Shown piece after piece: positions 1 to 9,101 of a stretch of DNA of 12,138 bases; within the stretch, counting starts at the first letter, position 1, and each line of letters opens with the position of its first letter. The position numbers were made by a program, and so were the translations under genes. Source of the DNA: Actinomycetes bacterium (lineage in GTDB: Bacteria > Actinomycetota > Actinomycetes > Actinomycetales > Cellulomonadaceae); contig JAEWGQ010000005.1 in the NCBI GenBank assembly GCA_023388235.1, positions 1 through 12,138 on the forward strand, written 5' to 3'. A model generated the notes under the pieces. It worked only from the letters and a program-made list of their open reading frames with translations, ran no database searches and had not been told where the DNA came from.

Positions 1-1
1 C

Positions 2-73
2 GCTCGGGTCGAGCGGGTCGAGGAGCACCCGGCCGAGCCGGCCGGCGGGTCGGGCTTCGCGGTCGCGCGCTGA
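2..73 (+). CDS. 3' end of an upstream gene (partial, unknown product)
   Basis: The reading frame that begins at base 2 is open to a TGA at 71-73 and has G or C in the third position of nearly all of its 23 codons, the pattern of the real genes in this window. The other forward frames lack this bias here. The visible tail reads ARVERVEEHPAEPAGG followed by SGFAVAR. It is low-complexity and Glu/Ala/Pro-rich, as is common at actinobacterial C-termini, and it does not identify a family. The start lies outside the window. The gap to the next start is about 70 bases. It could be a chance open frame, so confidence is moderate. Confidence 0.5.
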   Translation, partial: ARVERVEEHPAEPAGGSGFAVAR

Positions 74-132
74 CGCGGGGCCCGGGCCGGCCGCGTGCGC
101 CCCGCGCCGTCGCGGGTGTCGGAGGTCACCTC

Positions 133-138
133 TACCGT
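133..138 (+). promoter_or_regulatory. -10 element of a probably leaderless promoter for the hydrolase
   Basis: TACCGT matches the actinobacterial TAnnnT -10 pattern and ends six bases before the ATG at 145, so transcription would begin at or next to the start codon. No Shine-Dalgarno sequence lies at normal distance; the only GGAGG (121-125) is about 20 bases upstream. Leaderless mRNAs are common in actinobacteria. No clear -35 hexamer is visible. Confidence 0.45.
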
Positions 139-144
139 CGGGGC

Positions 145-879
145 ATGGACGTCATCCTCATCCCCGGTTTCTGGCTCGACGCGTCCTCCTGGGCGCCGGT
201 CTCCGCGGCCCTGGCGGCCGCCGGGCACACCCCGCACCCCGTCACGCCGCTGGGCGCGGGCGGCGCGGCGGACGAGGTCGCGGGCATCACGCTGGCCGAC
301 CAGGCCGCGGCGGTGGTCGAGCTGGTCGACGCGCTCGACGGCCCGGTGGTCGTGGTCGGGCACAGCGGCGGCGGCGCCGTGGCCCACGCGGTCGCGGACG
401 CCCGCCCGGACAGGGTCGAGCAGGTGGTCTACGTGGACAGCGGCCCCCTGGCGGACGGCGGCGTGGTCAACGACGAGCTGCCCGACGTCGGCGGCGTGGT
501 GCCGCTGCCGGACTGGGGCGTGTTCGAGGACGAGGAGCTCGAGGGCCTCACGGACGAGATCCGGGCGGACTTCCGGGCGCGGGCGCTGACGGTGCCGCCC
601 CTCGTCGCCGCCGGGGCGCAGGTGCTGCACGACGAGCGGCGGTACGACGTGCCGGTCACGATCATCACGTCGACCATGCCGGAGTCCCTGCTGCGCGACC
701 TCATGGCCAAGGGCCACCCGTACGTGCAGGAGCTCGCCCGCATCCGCGACGTGACCGTCGTCGAGCTGCCGACGGGCCACTGGCCGCAGCTGTCCCGCCC
801 CGACGACCTGGCCGCGGCGGTCGTGCGCGCGGTCGAGCGGGAGGCGGAGGCCGAGGAGGGCCAGGCCGTCCCGACCTGA
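145..879 (+). CDS. alpha/beta hydrolase (esterase-like)
   Basis: This 244-residue protein has the normal length for a single-domain soluble alpha/beta hydrolase. It starts with the strand and oxyanion-loop segment VILIPGFWLDASSW (residues 3-16). The nucleophile elbow is VGHSGGG (71-77) with Ser74 as nucleophile. The C-terminal catalytic His is probably His212 in PTGHWPQLSRP, followed by a final helix and an acidic tail. The usual Asp after strand 7 is not obvious: that position reads IITSTMPE. The acid may instead be Asp98 after strand 6 (VYVDSGP), which is inference. The family includes esterases, lactonases and C-C hydrolases, and the substrate cannot be read from sequence. There is no signal peptide, so it is cytoplasmic. 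It appears to be a single-gene unit ahead of the two-component operon. The ATG at 145 is chosen because the fold's first strand begins at residue 3 and a -10 element sits just upstream. Confidence 0.9.
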   Translation: MDVILIPGFWLDASSWAPVSAALAAAGHTPHPVTPLGAGGAADEVAGITLADQAAAVVELVDALDGPVVVVGHSGGGAVAHAVADARPDRVEQVVYVDSGPLADGGVVNDELPDVGGVVPLPDWGVFEDEELEGLTDEIRADFRARALTVPPLVAAGAQVLHDERRYDVPVTIITSTMPESLLRDLMAKGHPYVQELARIRDVTVVELPTGHWPQLSRPDDLAAAVVRAVEREAEAEEGQAVPT

Positions 880-893
880 TCCCGGGCGGGCCG

Positions 894-921
894 GGCCACC
901 CCCGGGCGGCCACCCCCGGGC
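894..921 (+). repeat. perfect 14-bp tandem duplication after the hydrolase gene
   Basis: GGCCACCCCCGGGC occurs at 894-907 and again at 908-921 with no gap. Each copy contains the self-complementary CCCGGG, so 901-906 can pair with 915-920 around an 8-base loop. It starts 15 bases after the hydrolase stop and lies just upstream of the two-component promoter, so it may act as a weak terminator. No T-run follows. Confidence 0.8.
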
Positions 922-929
922 CTGCGTGG

Positions 930-959
930 ATGACACGTCAGCCGACGCTCGCCTAGCAT
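930..959 (+). promoter_or_regulatory. promoter of the two-component operon
   Basis: ATGACA at 930-935 matches the -35 consensus TTGACA in five of six positions. TAGCAT at 954-959 matches the actinobacterial -10 pattern TAnnnT. The spacer is 18 bases. Transcription would start near 966, giving a leader of about 110 bases before the GTG at 1077. This is the best-formed housekeeping-type promoter in the window. Confidence 0.55.
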
Positions 960-1076
960 CGGCCGCGTCTCGCCGGGGTCCGCGCGCGAGGGGGAGCGCG
1001 ACTGGTGCTCGACGGCCCCGGCAGGCCGACGTTCCCGTGCGGTCGGGACGCGCACACCCCCGGAGCGGCAGCAGAA

Positions 1077-1790
1077 GTGATCAGGATCGGCATCGTCGAG
1101 GACGACCCGGCGAGCGCGGCGCTGCTGGTGGACTACCTGCGCCGGTACGAGGAGACGCAGGGCGAGCAGTTCGCCGTGCGGACCTTCGCGGACGGCGCGC
1201 AGGTGGTCGCCGGCTACCGCCCGGACTTCGACATCCTGCTGCTCGACGTCGAGATGCCCGGCCTGGACGGGTTCAGCGCGGCCGAGCGCATCCGGCAGGT
1301 CGACTCCGACGTCGTCCTGATCTTCATCACGAACATGACGCAGTACGCGATCAAGGGCTACGAGGTCGACGCGCTGAGCTACGTGCTCAAGCCGGTGCCG
1401 TACTTCGCGTTCTCGCAGGAGATCAAGCGCTCGATCGCCCGGCTGCGCCGCCGGTCCGCGGACTACCTGCTGCTCGCCGTCGACGGCGGGCTGGTGCGGG
1501 TCGCGACGGACGACATCGTGTTCCTGGAGAGCCAGAAGCACCGCACCACGGTGCACACGGTGGACGGGAAGCACTCGGTGGTCGGCCCGCTCAAGGCCTT
1601 CGAGGCGCAGCTCGAGGGCAAGAGCTTCTTCCGCAGCAACAGCGGGTACCTGGTGAACCTGCGGCACGTGCTCGGGGTGCAGGGCAGCAGCTCGCTCATG
1701 GTCGGCGGGCACGACCTGCTGATCAGCCGCTCCCGCAAGAAGGCGTTCCTGGCGGCGCTGACCGACTACCTCGGGGCGCGGACGCAGTGA
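1077..1790 (+). CDS. LytTR-family response regulator
   Basis: This 237-residue protein combines a receiver domain with a LytTR DNA-binding domain (AgrA/LytR type). The receiver spans about residues 2-123. It has the acidic pocket Glu8-Asp9-Asp10, phospho-acceptor Asp57 in LLLDVEMPGLDG, Thr85 in FITN and Lys105 in YVLKPV. The LytTR domain spans about 128-235 and includes VFLESQKHRTTVHT, the FFRSNSGYLVNL stretch typical of the family, and a basic C-terminal segment (ISRSRKK). LytTR proteins bind short direct repeats through a beta-rich fold. GTG at 1077 is chosen over an in-frame GTG at 1005 because the receiver's first strand (IRIGIVEDD) begins at residue 2, GGAG lies 11 bases upstream (1062-1065), and the intervening 24 codons read as non-protein-like sequence. 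Its stop overlaps the kinase start, so the two are co-translated. Targets are unknown; the neighbouring genes are candidates. Confidence 0.93.
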   Translation: MIRIGIVEDDPASAALLVDYLRRYEETQGEQFAVRTFADGAQVVAGYRPDFDILLLDVEMPGLDGFSAAERIRQVDSDVVLIFITNMTQYAIKGYEVDALSYVLKPVPYFAFSQEIKRSIARLRRRSADYLLLAVDGGLVRVATDDIVFLESQKHRTTVHTVDGKHSVVGPLKAFEAQLEGKSFFRSNSGYLVNLRHVLGVQGSSSLMVGGHDLLISRSRKKAFLAALTDYLGARTQ

Positions 1791-3157
1791 TCGCGGCGAC
1801 GCTGCCGGTCGAGACCCTGCCGGACATCCCGCGGGCCCTGACGGGGCTGGCGGAGTGGCTGGCGTGCCTGGTGTACGTGCTGCTGCGCCGGCAGCGGCTG
1901 CCGCGCGGGCGGCTGGTGGCGGTCGCGGCGGTGGCGCTCGCGGTCCAGGTGGCCGTGCAGGAGCTCGCGGACGAGCTGCCGCTGCAGCTCTGGACGCTCG
2001 GGATGGCCGCCGCGGTGGCGAGCATGTACGCGTTCATCGTGACCGCCGCGAAGGTCTCGGCGCGGGACGCCGGCTACTTCGCGGCGCGGGCGCTCGTGCT
2101 GGCGGAGCTCGTCGCGGCGCTGCACTGGCAGGTGCACTGCTTCTTCTTCCTGCCGGCGGGGCGCCCGGGCATCGAGTGGCAGGCCGCGTTCTTCGTGCTG
2201 GTGTACGCGGTGGCCTACGTGGGGGCGTACCTGATCGAGTCGCGCCACTTCCGGCCGGCGCAGGCGCTGGACGTCACGTTCGGCGAGCTCGCGTCGGCCG
2301 TGGCGATCGCGCTGGTCACGTTCTTCATGAGCAACATCAGCTTCCTCAACGCGAACACCCCGTTCAGCGGGCGGCTGGGGCTGGAGATCTTCTACATCCG
2401 CACGCTGGTGGACCTATGCGGGTTCGTCGCGCTGTACGCGCAGCAGGGCCAGCGGCTGCAGCACCGCGCGCGCTCGGAGGTGCGGGCGATCGACGAGATG
2501 CTCCGCCGCCAGCACGCCCAGTACCTGCAGTCCAAGCGCAGCATCGAGATCGTCAACCGCAAGTACCACGACCTGAAGCACCAGATCGGGGTCATCCGGG
2601 CCGAGGGGGACCCGCGCCGGCGCGCGTCCTACCTGGACGACCTGGAGGCGAGCGTGTCGGGGTACGCGGCGCAGGCCGACACGGGCAACGGCGTGCTGGA
2701 CGTCATCCTCACGACGAAGAGCCAGGAGTGCGCGGAGCGCGGCATCGACCTGACGTACGTGGTCGACGGCGCGGCCGTGGACTTCATGTCGGCGATGGAC
2801 GTGTCGGCGGTGTTCGGCAACGCGCTCGACAACGCGATGGACGGGGTGCTGGCGGTGCCGGACCCGGAGCGGCGGCTCATCAAGGTCGCCCTGTACGCGC
2901 GGGACCGGTTCGTGCTGCTGACGTTCGAGAACTACTTCACCGGCGAGCTGCGCACCGAGGACGGCGACATCGTGACGCGGCGCTCGGACCGGACGCGGCA
3001 CGGGTACGGGCTGAAGTCGATCCGGTACACGGCGGAGAAGTACGGCGGCTCGATGACCGTGAACGTGGAGGACGACTGGTTCGTCCTGCGGGTGCTGCTG
3101 CCGATCCCGGAGCACCGGGAGGCCGGGCCGCGGCGGCCGGCGGAGCGCGCCCGCTGA
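1787..3157 (+). CDS. AgrC-like GHKL sensor histidine kinase
   Basis: This 456-residue membrane kinase is the partner of the preceding LytTR regulator. The first half (about residues 20-217) carries six or seven hydrophobic segments, as in peptide-sensing AgrC/ComD kinases, with no large extracytoplasmic sensor domain. A linker helix (about 219-255) leads to the phospho-acceptor region NRKYHDLKHQIGVIR, with His261 the likely phosphorylated residue (HPK10-type YHDLKHQ). The ATPase domain has the N box GNALDNAMDG (344-353) and the G box HGYGLKSI (405-412). It is a compact GHKL domain of the HATPase_c_5 type. The start is the GTG of a GTGA overlap with the regulator stop (1787-1790), which implies translational coupling. 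No agrB- or agrD-like gene lies beside it, so the ligand is unknown. One rare Leu codon, CTA, occurs at 2414-2416. The C-terminal 16 residues are a basic Pro/Ala/Arg tail. Confidence 0.9.
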   Translation: MIAATLPVETLPDIPRALTGLAEWLACLVYVLLRRQRLPRGRLVAVAAVALAVQVAVQELADELPLQLWTLGMAAAVASMYAFIVTAAKVSARDAGYFAARALVLAELVAALHWQVHCFFFLPAGRPGIEWQAAFFVLVYAVAYVGAYLIESRHFRPAQALDVTFGELASAVAIALVTFFMSNISFLNANTPFSGRLGLEIFYIRTLVDLCGFVALYAQQGQRLQHRARSEVRAIDEMLRRQHAQYLQSKRSIEIVNRKYHDLKHQIGVIRAEGDPRRRASYLDDLEASVSGYAAQADTGNGVLDVILTTKSQECAERGIDLTYVVDGAAVDFMSAMDVSAVFGNALDNAMDGVLAVPDPERRLIKVALYARDRFVLLTFENYFTGELRTEDGDIVTRRSDRTRHGYGLKSIRYTAEKYGGSMTVNVEDDWFVLRVLLPIPEHREAGPRRPAERAR

Positions 3158-3192
3158 CGCGTGGCGGTCCGGGTGCGGGGCGCTGCGGCGGA

Positions 3193-3215
3193 CGGGTGAC
3201 GCCGTTCGGGTGACG
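3193..3215 (+). repeat. direct repeat CGGGTGACG, period 14, before the acetyltransferase gene
   Basis: CGGGTGACG occurs at 3193-3201 and 3207-3215 in the gap between the kinase and the acetyltransferase. A GTTC sits between the copies (3204-3207) and another at 3234-3237. Direct repeats of this sort can be operators, and LytTR regulators prefer direct repeats, but the spacing does not match the classical LytTR layout. Confidence 0.4.
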
Positions 3216-3252
3216 TGGGGGCCGGCGGGGCAAGTTCACCCCCGGGTCCGCC

Positions 3253-3279
3253 CAAAAGGGGCAAATCGGGCACTAGCGT
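3253..3279 (+). promoter_or_regulatory. promoter region of the acetyltransferase gene
   Basis: TAGCGT at 3274-3279 is a TAnnnT -10 element about 50 bases before the GTG start. Immediately upstream is an A-rich island unusual for this DNA, made of two related 10-mers: CAAAAGGGGC (3253-3262) and CAAATCGGGC (3262-3271), identical at eight of ten positions. They occupy the -35 region, which has no TTGACA-like hexamer, so an activator or an alternative sigma factor may be needed. Confidence 0.45.
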
Positions 3280-3329
3280 CAGCCGGGCCCGGCACACCGA
3301 CGAGCCCGGCCCCCCGCGAGGAGGACCAC

Positions 3330-4481
3330 GTGCACATCCGGCTGATCCCGCTGGCCGCCATCACCGACGCGGACGTCCAGGCGTGGCAGCGCCTGGCCGC
3401 CCACGCCGCCGCCCCCAACATGTACCTCGACCCGCGGTACCTGGTCCCGGCCCGGAACCGCGGGCAGGAGGCCGCCGACGTCCAGGTGCTGGTCGTGCAG
3501 GAGGCCGGCGAGTGGCTGGCCGCCCTCGCGCTCACCACGCGGACGATCGCGCCGCGCGTCCCGGTGCACGCGGCGACCACGGGCGGGACGTTCGCCACCG
3601 TGCACTCCGACCGGCACCACCCGCTCGTGCGCACCGGGCGGGAGGTCGAGGCGCTGGCGGCGCTGCTGCGCGGCACCCGCGACGCCGGGCTGCCGGGCCT
3701 GCTGCAGCTGCGGCGGTTCCCCGGGGAGGGGCCGCTCGCGGACGCGCTCGCGGAGGTGGCGCGCCGCACGCCGGTCCGCCTGTACGAGCGCCGCCGGGAC
3801 CTCGGGGCCTTCGCGACCCGGGAGGCGCTGACGCTGCCGGCGCTCGCCCCGCTCACCGGCAGCGGCGTGCTCGACGGGCTGCCGCTGGCCACGGACCACC
3901 TGCCGCGCGACGAGCGGCAGAACCTCGGCCGCCGGGTCCGCGGGCTGGCGCGGGTCGCGGGCGGCCCGGTGGAGCTGCACGACGTCTCGGCGGACCCCGC
4001 GTCCGACGACGCCTTCGTCGCGCTCCAGGGCGCGGGCTGGAAGGGCGACCCGCTCCGCGGCGGCTGCGCGCTGCGCCTGGAGCCGGTCGCCGAGCGCTGG
4101 TTCCGCGAGGTGGTCGCCGGCTTCCGGCGGGACGGGGACCTCGCGGTGCTGCGGCTCGTGGCCGGCGGGCAGCTGCTGTGGATGGGGTACGCGCTGCGCT
4201 CCGGCGGGGCGTACTTCGGGTTCCTCGACGCCTACGCCGAGGAGCACCGCCGGTACAGCCCGGGGTCCGTGGGGCGGGTCGCGCTGTTCACCACGCTGCT
4301 CGCGGCCACGGACGCCCCGTTCGTCGACCCGGGGTTCGACTCGCGGTACGCCGTCGCGGCCCGGCTGTTCCCCGCGTCGCGCCCCGTGGTCGACCTGCTG
4401 GTGTCGACCCGCGGCCTCACCGCCCGGACCGTGCTGCGCGCCGCGCCCGTCGCGCGCCGGCTCGGCCTGCTCGCGTCGTGA
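3330..4481 (+). CDS. CelD/BioF2-like GNAT acetyltransferase
   Basis: This 383-residue cytoplasmic protein has the architecture of the BioF2-like/CelD acyltransferases (Acetyltransf_6). A divergent N-terminal GNAT-like half is followed by a C-terminal half with the family signature GAGWKGD (234-240), the strand-turn [20 protein letters not shown] (281-300) and a segment ending in YSPGSV (309-314). The [16 protein letters not shown] stretch (194-209) corresponds to the R-K-rich helix seen before this core. Members are often found in exopolysaccharide and cell-surface glycan loci and are thought to acylate sugars or amino groups; the substrate here is unknown. The GTG at 3330 has a strong AGGAGG (3319-3324) five bases upstream. 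Its stop is 4 bases from the glf stop on the opposite strand. The neighbouring glf supports a glycan-modifying role, which is inference. A FemAB-like aminoacyl transferase is a less likely alternative. Confidence 0.8.
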   Translation: MHIRLIPLAAITDADVQAWQRLAAHAAAPNMYLDPRYLVPARNRGQEAADVQVLVVQEAGEWLAALALTTRTIAPRVPVHAATTGGTFATVHSDRHHPLVRTGREVEALAALLRGTRDAGLPGLLQLRRFPGEGPLADALAEVARRTPVRLYERRRDLGAFATREALTLPALAPLTGSGVLDGLPLATDHLPRDERQNLGRRVRGLARVAGGPVELHDVSADPASDDAFVALQGAGWKGDPLRGGCALRLEPVAERWFREVVAGFRRDGDLAVLRLVAGGQLLWMGYALRSGGAYFGFLDAYAEEHRRYSPGSVGRVALFTTLLAATDAPFVDPGFDSRYAVAARLFPASRPVVDLLVSTRGLTARTVLRAAPVARRLGLLAS

Positions 4482-4485
4482 CCCG

Positions 4486-8320
<3,835 letters not shown>

Positions 8321-8329
8321 TCGCAGCAC

Positions 8330-8372
8330 CGCCCCGCGGGTGGCCGGCCGGACGCCGGCCGCCCGCGGGGCG
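8330..8372 (+). terminator. 19-bp perfect hairpin after the GH3 lipoprotein gene
   Basis: Bases 8330-8348 pair with 8354-8372 through 18 Watson-Crick pairs and one G-T wobble (8341 with 8361), around the 5-base loop CGGAC. It begins 10 bases after the stop codon. There is no T-run, as is usual for actinobacterial hairpin terminators. It lies between co-directional genes and may reduce, rather than abolish, transcription into the small lipoprotein gene, or protect the 3' end of the GH3 transcript. Confidence 0.75.
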
Positions 8373-8440
8373 CACCGCCGCAGCGGGCGGACGGTCGCGG
8401 GGTGGGCCCGCGGCCAGCACTCACCAAGGAGAGCAGCACA

Positions 8441-8860
8441 GTGAAGCGCAACAAGGCCCTGACCACCGGACTCTCGCTCGCGATCGCCCTCACCGGCGTC
8501 TTCGGGCTCGCCGCGTGCGGCAGCGACGACGACGGCAACGGCGGCGGCACCTCGGCCGGCAGCGAGGCCGCCAGCGAGTCCGACATCGCCGAGGACCTCC
8601 AGAACGCCCGGACCGCCGTCGCCGACGCGCTGGCCGAGGACGACTCGTGGGCCCAGATCATGCTCGCCAGCGACGTCCAGGCCCCGACCGTCAAGTACGG
8701 CCTGCTCGTGGTGCCCTACACCGCGTCCGACGCCGCGTCCCGCATCCAGGGGACCGTGAACATCGACGGCGGCAAGTACACGATCGACGGCGACTCCGCC
8801 GCGACCGGCAAGACCTGGCAGATCGACCAGGACGGGACCATCACCGAGGTCACCGAGTAG
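8441..8860 (+). CDS. small lipoprotein with a possible pilin-like head
   Basis: This 139-residue secreted lipoprotein has a signal peptide with basic residues at 2-5 and lipobox LAAC (Cys26). An Asp/Gly/Ser linker (27-46) leads to a globular domain of about 90 residues. The domain begins with a helix (SDIAEDLQNARTAVADALAE, 47-66) and ends in beta-like segments TVNIDGGKYTID (105-116) and GKTWQIDQDGTITEVT (123-138). Helix, loop, then GKTW/Y-D-G-I-T-E strands recall the soluble head of actinobacterial type IV pilins, but the prepilin cleavage site and long hydrophobic N-helix are replaced by a lipobox. That likeness is inference. No enzyme motif is visible. GTG at 8441 is chosen over an upstream in-frame start because AAGGAG (8426-8431) lies 9 bases before it and the signal peptide starts there. 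It sits between two GH3 genes and may be an accessory or substrate-binding partner. Confidence 0.85.
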   Translation: MKRNKALTTGLSLAIALTGVFGLAACGSDDDGNGGGTSAGSEAASESDIAEDLQNARTAVADALAEDDSWAQIMLASDVQAPTVKYGLLVVPYTASDAASRIQGTVNIDGGKYTIDGDSAATGKTWQIDQDGTITEVTE

Positions 8861-8872
8861 CCCTCGCGACCC

Positions 8873-8903
8873 GTCCGGGCCCTGTCCGGGCCCGTCCGGA
8901 CCC
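8873..8903. repeat. three tandem copies of GTCCGGGCCC-like 10/11-mer
   Basis: GTCCGGGCCCT (8873-8883), GTCCGGGCCC (8884-8893) and GTCCGGACCC (8894-8903) follow each other directly after the small lipoprotein stop codon. The units contain self-complementary GGGCCC and TCCGGA cores, so several small alternative hairpins can form. They lead into the stronger hairpin at 8911-8945. Confidence 0.75.
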
Positions 8904-8910
8904 GCCGGCC

Positions 8911-8945
8911 GAGCGCCCGCCCGCCCCCGTCGCGGGCGGGCACTC
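8911..8945 (+). terminator. GC-rich hairpin terminator after the small lipoprotein gene
   Basis: GCCCGCCCGC (8915-8924) pairs perfectly with GCGGGCGGGC (8932-8941) around a 7-base loop. After one mismatch (8914/8942), three more pairs (GAG with CTC) extend the stem. No T-run follows. Together with a new -10 element downstream it suggests that the last GH3 gene has its own transcript. Confidence 0.7.
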
Positions 8946-9020
8946 GCCGCCGGCGCACCGGCGCGTCCCGCGCGCCGTGACGACCGCCCGCCGGCCGGCG
9001 GCGACGGTCCGTGCCCCAGA

Positions 9021-9038
9021 ACCGACCGATCGTCCGGT
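9021..9038. promoter_or_regulatory. imperfect 18-bp palindrome, candidate operator of the second GH3 gene
   Basis: ACCGACCGATCGTCCGGT has dyad symmetry at seven of nine base pairs about the CGATCG core. It lies 28 bases upstream of the TAACCT -10 element, overlapping the likely -35 zone, a position suited to a repressor. Dyads of this quality also arise by chance in GC-rich DNA. Confidence 0.3.
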
Positions 9039-9065
9039 GCCGGCGGCCGGCGCCGCGGGCGCACC

Positions 9066-9071
9066 TAACCT
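9066..9071 (+). promoter_or_regulatory. candidate -10 element for the permuted GH3 gene
   Basis: TAACCT fits TAnnnT and would start transcription near 9078, leaving a short leader that contains the GAGGAGG ribosome-binding site (9089-9095). No strong -35 is visible. Confidence 0.4.
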
Positions 9072-9101
9072 GATCGCCGGCCGCACTCGAGGAGGACTGC
9101 A

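Noticed and set aside
930..956. Eight-codon ATG frame as a possible signal peptide precursor for the AgrC-like kinase
   Set aside because: It coincides with the promoter hexamers, has no ribosome-binding site and is too short, with none of the Cys or leader features of AgrD-type peptides.
1005..1076. Upstream in-frame GTG giving the response regulator 24 extra residues
   Set aside because: The receiver's first strand begins immediately after the GTG at 1077, which has its own ribosome-binding sequence, and the extension is Pro/Gly-rich and unlike receivers.
926..1786. Upstream open frame in the kinase frame
   Set aside because: It overlaps the whole response regulator gene and has Arg/Gly-rich shadow composition. 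The GTGA overlap at 1787 is the natural start.
3158..3192. Possible terminator hairpin after the kinase gene (GTCCG at 3167 with CGGAC at 3189)
   Set aside because: Only five pairs with a 17-base loop and no extension in either direction.
8396..8412. 6-bp stem CGCGGG/CCCGCG with a 5-base loop before the small lipoprotein gene
   Set aside because: Short stem of the kind that arises often by chance in such GC-rich DNA; it does not cover the AAGGAG ribosome-binding site.
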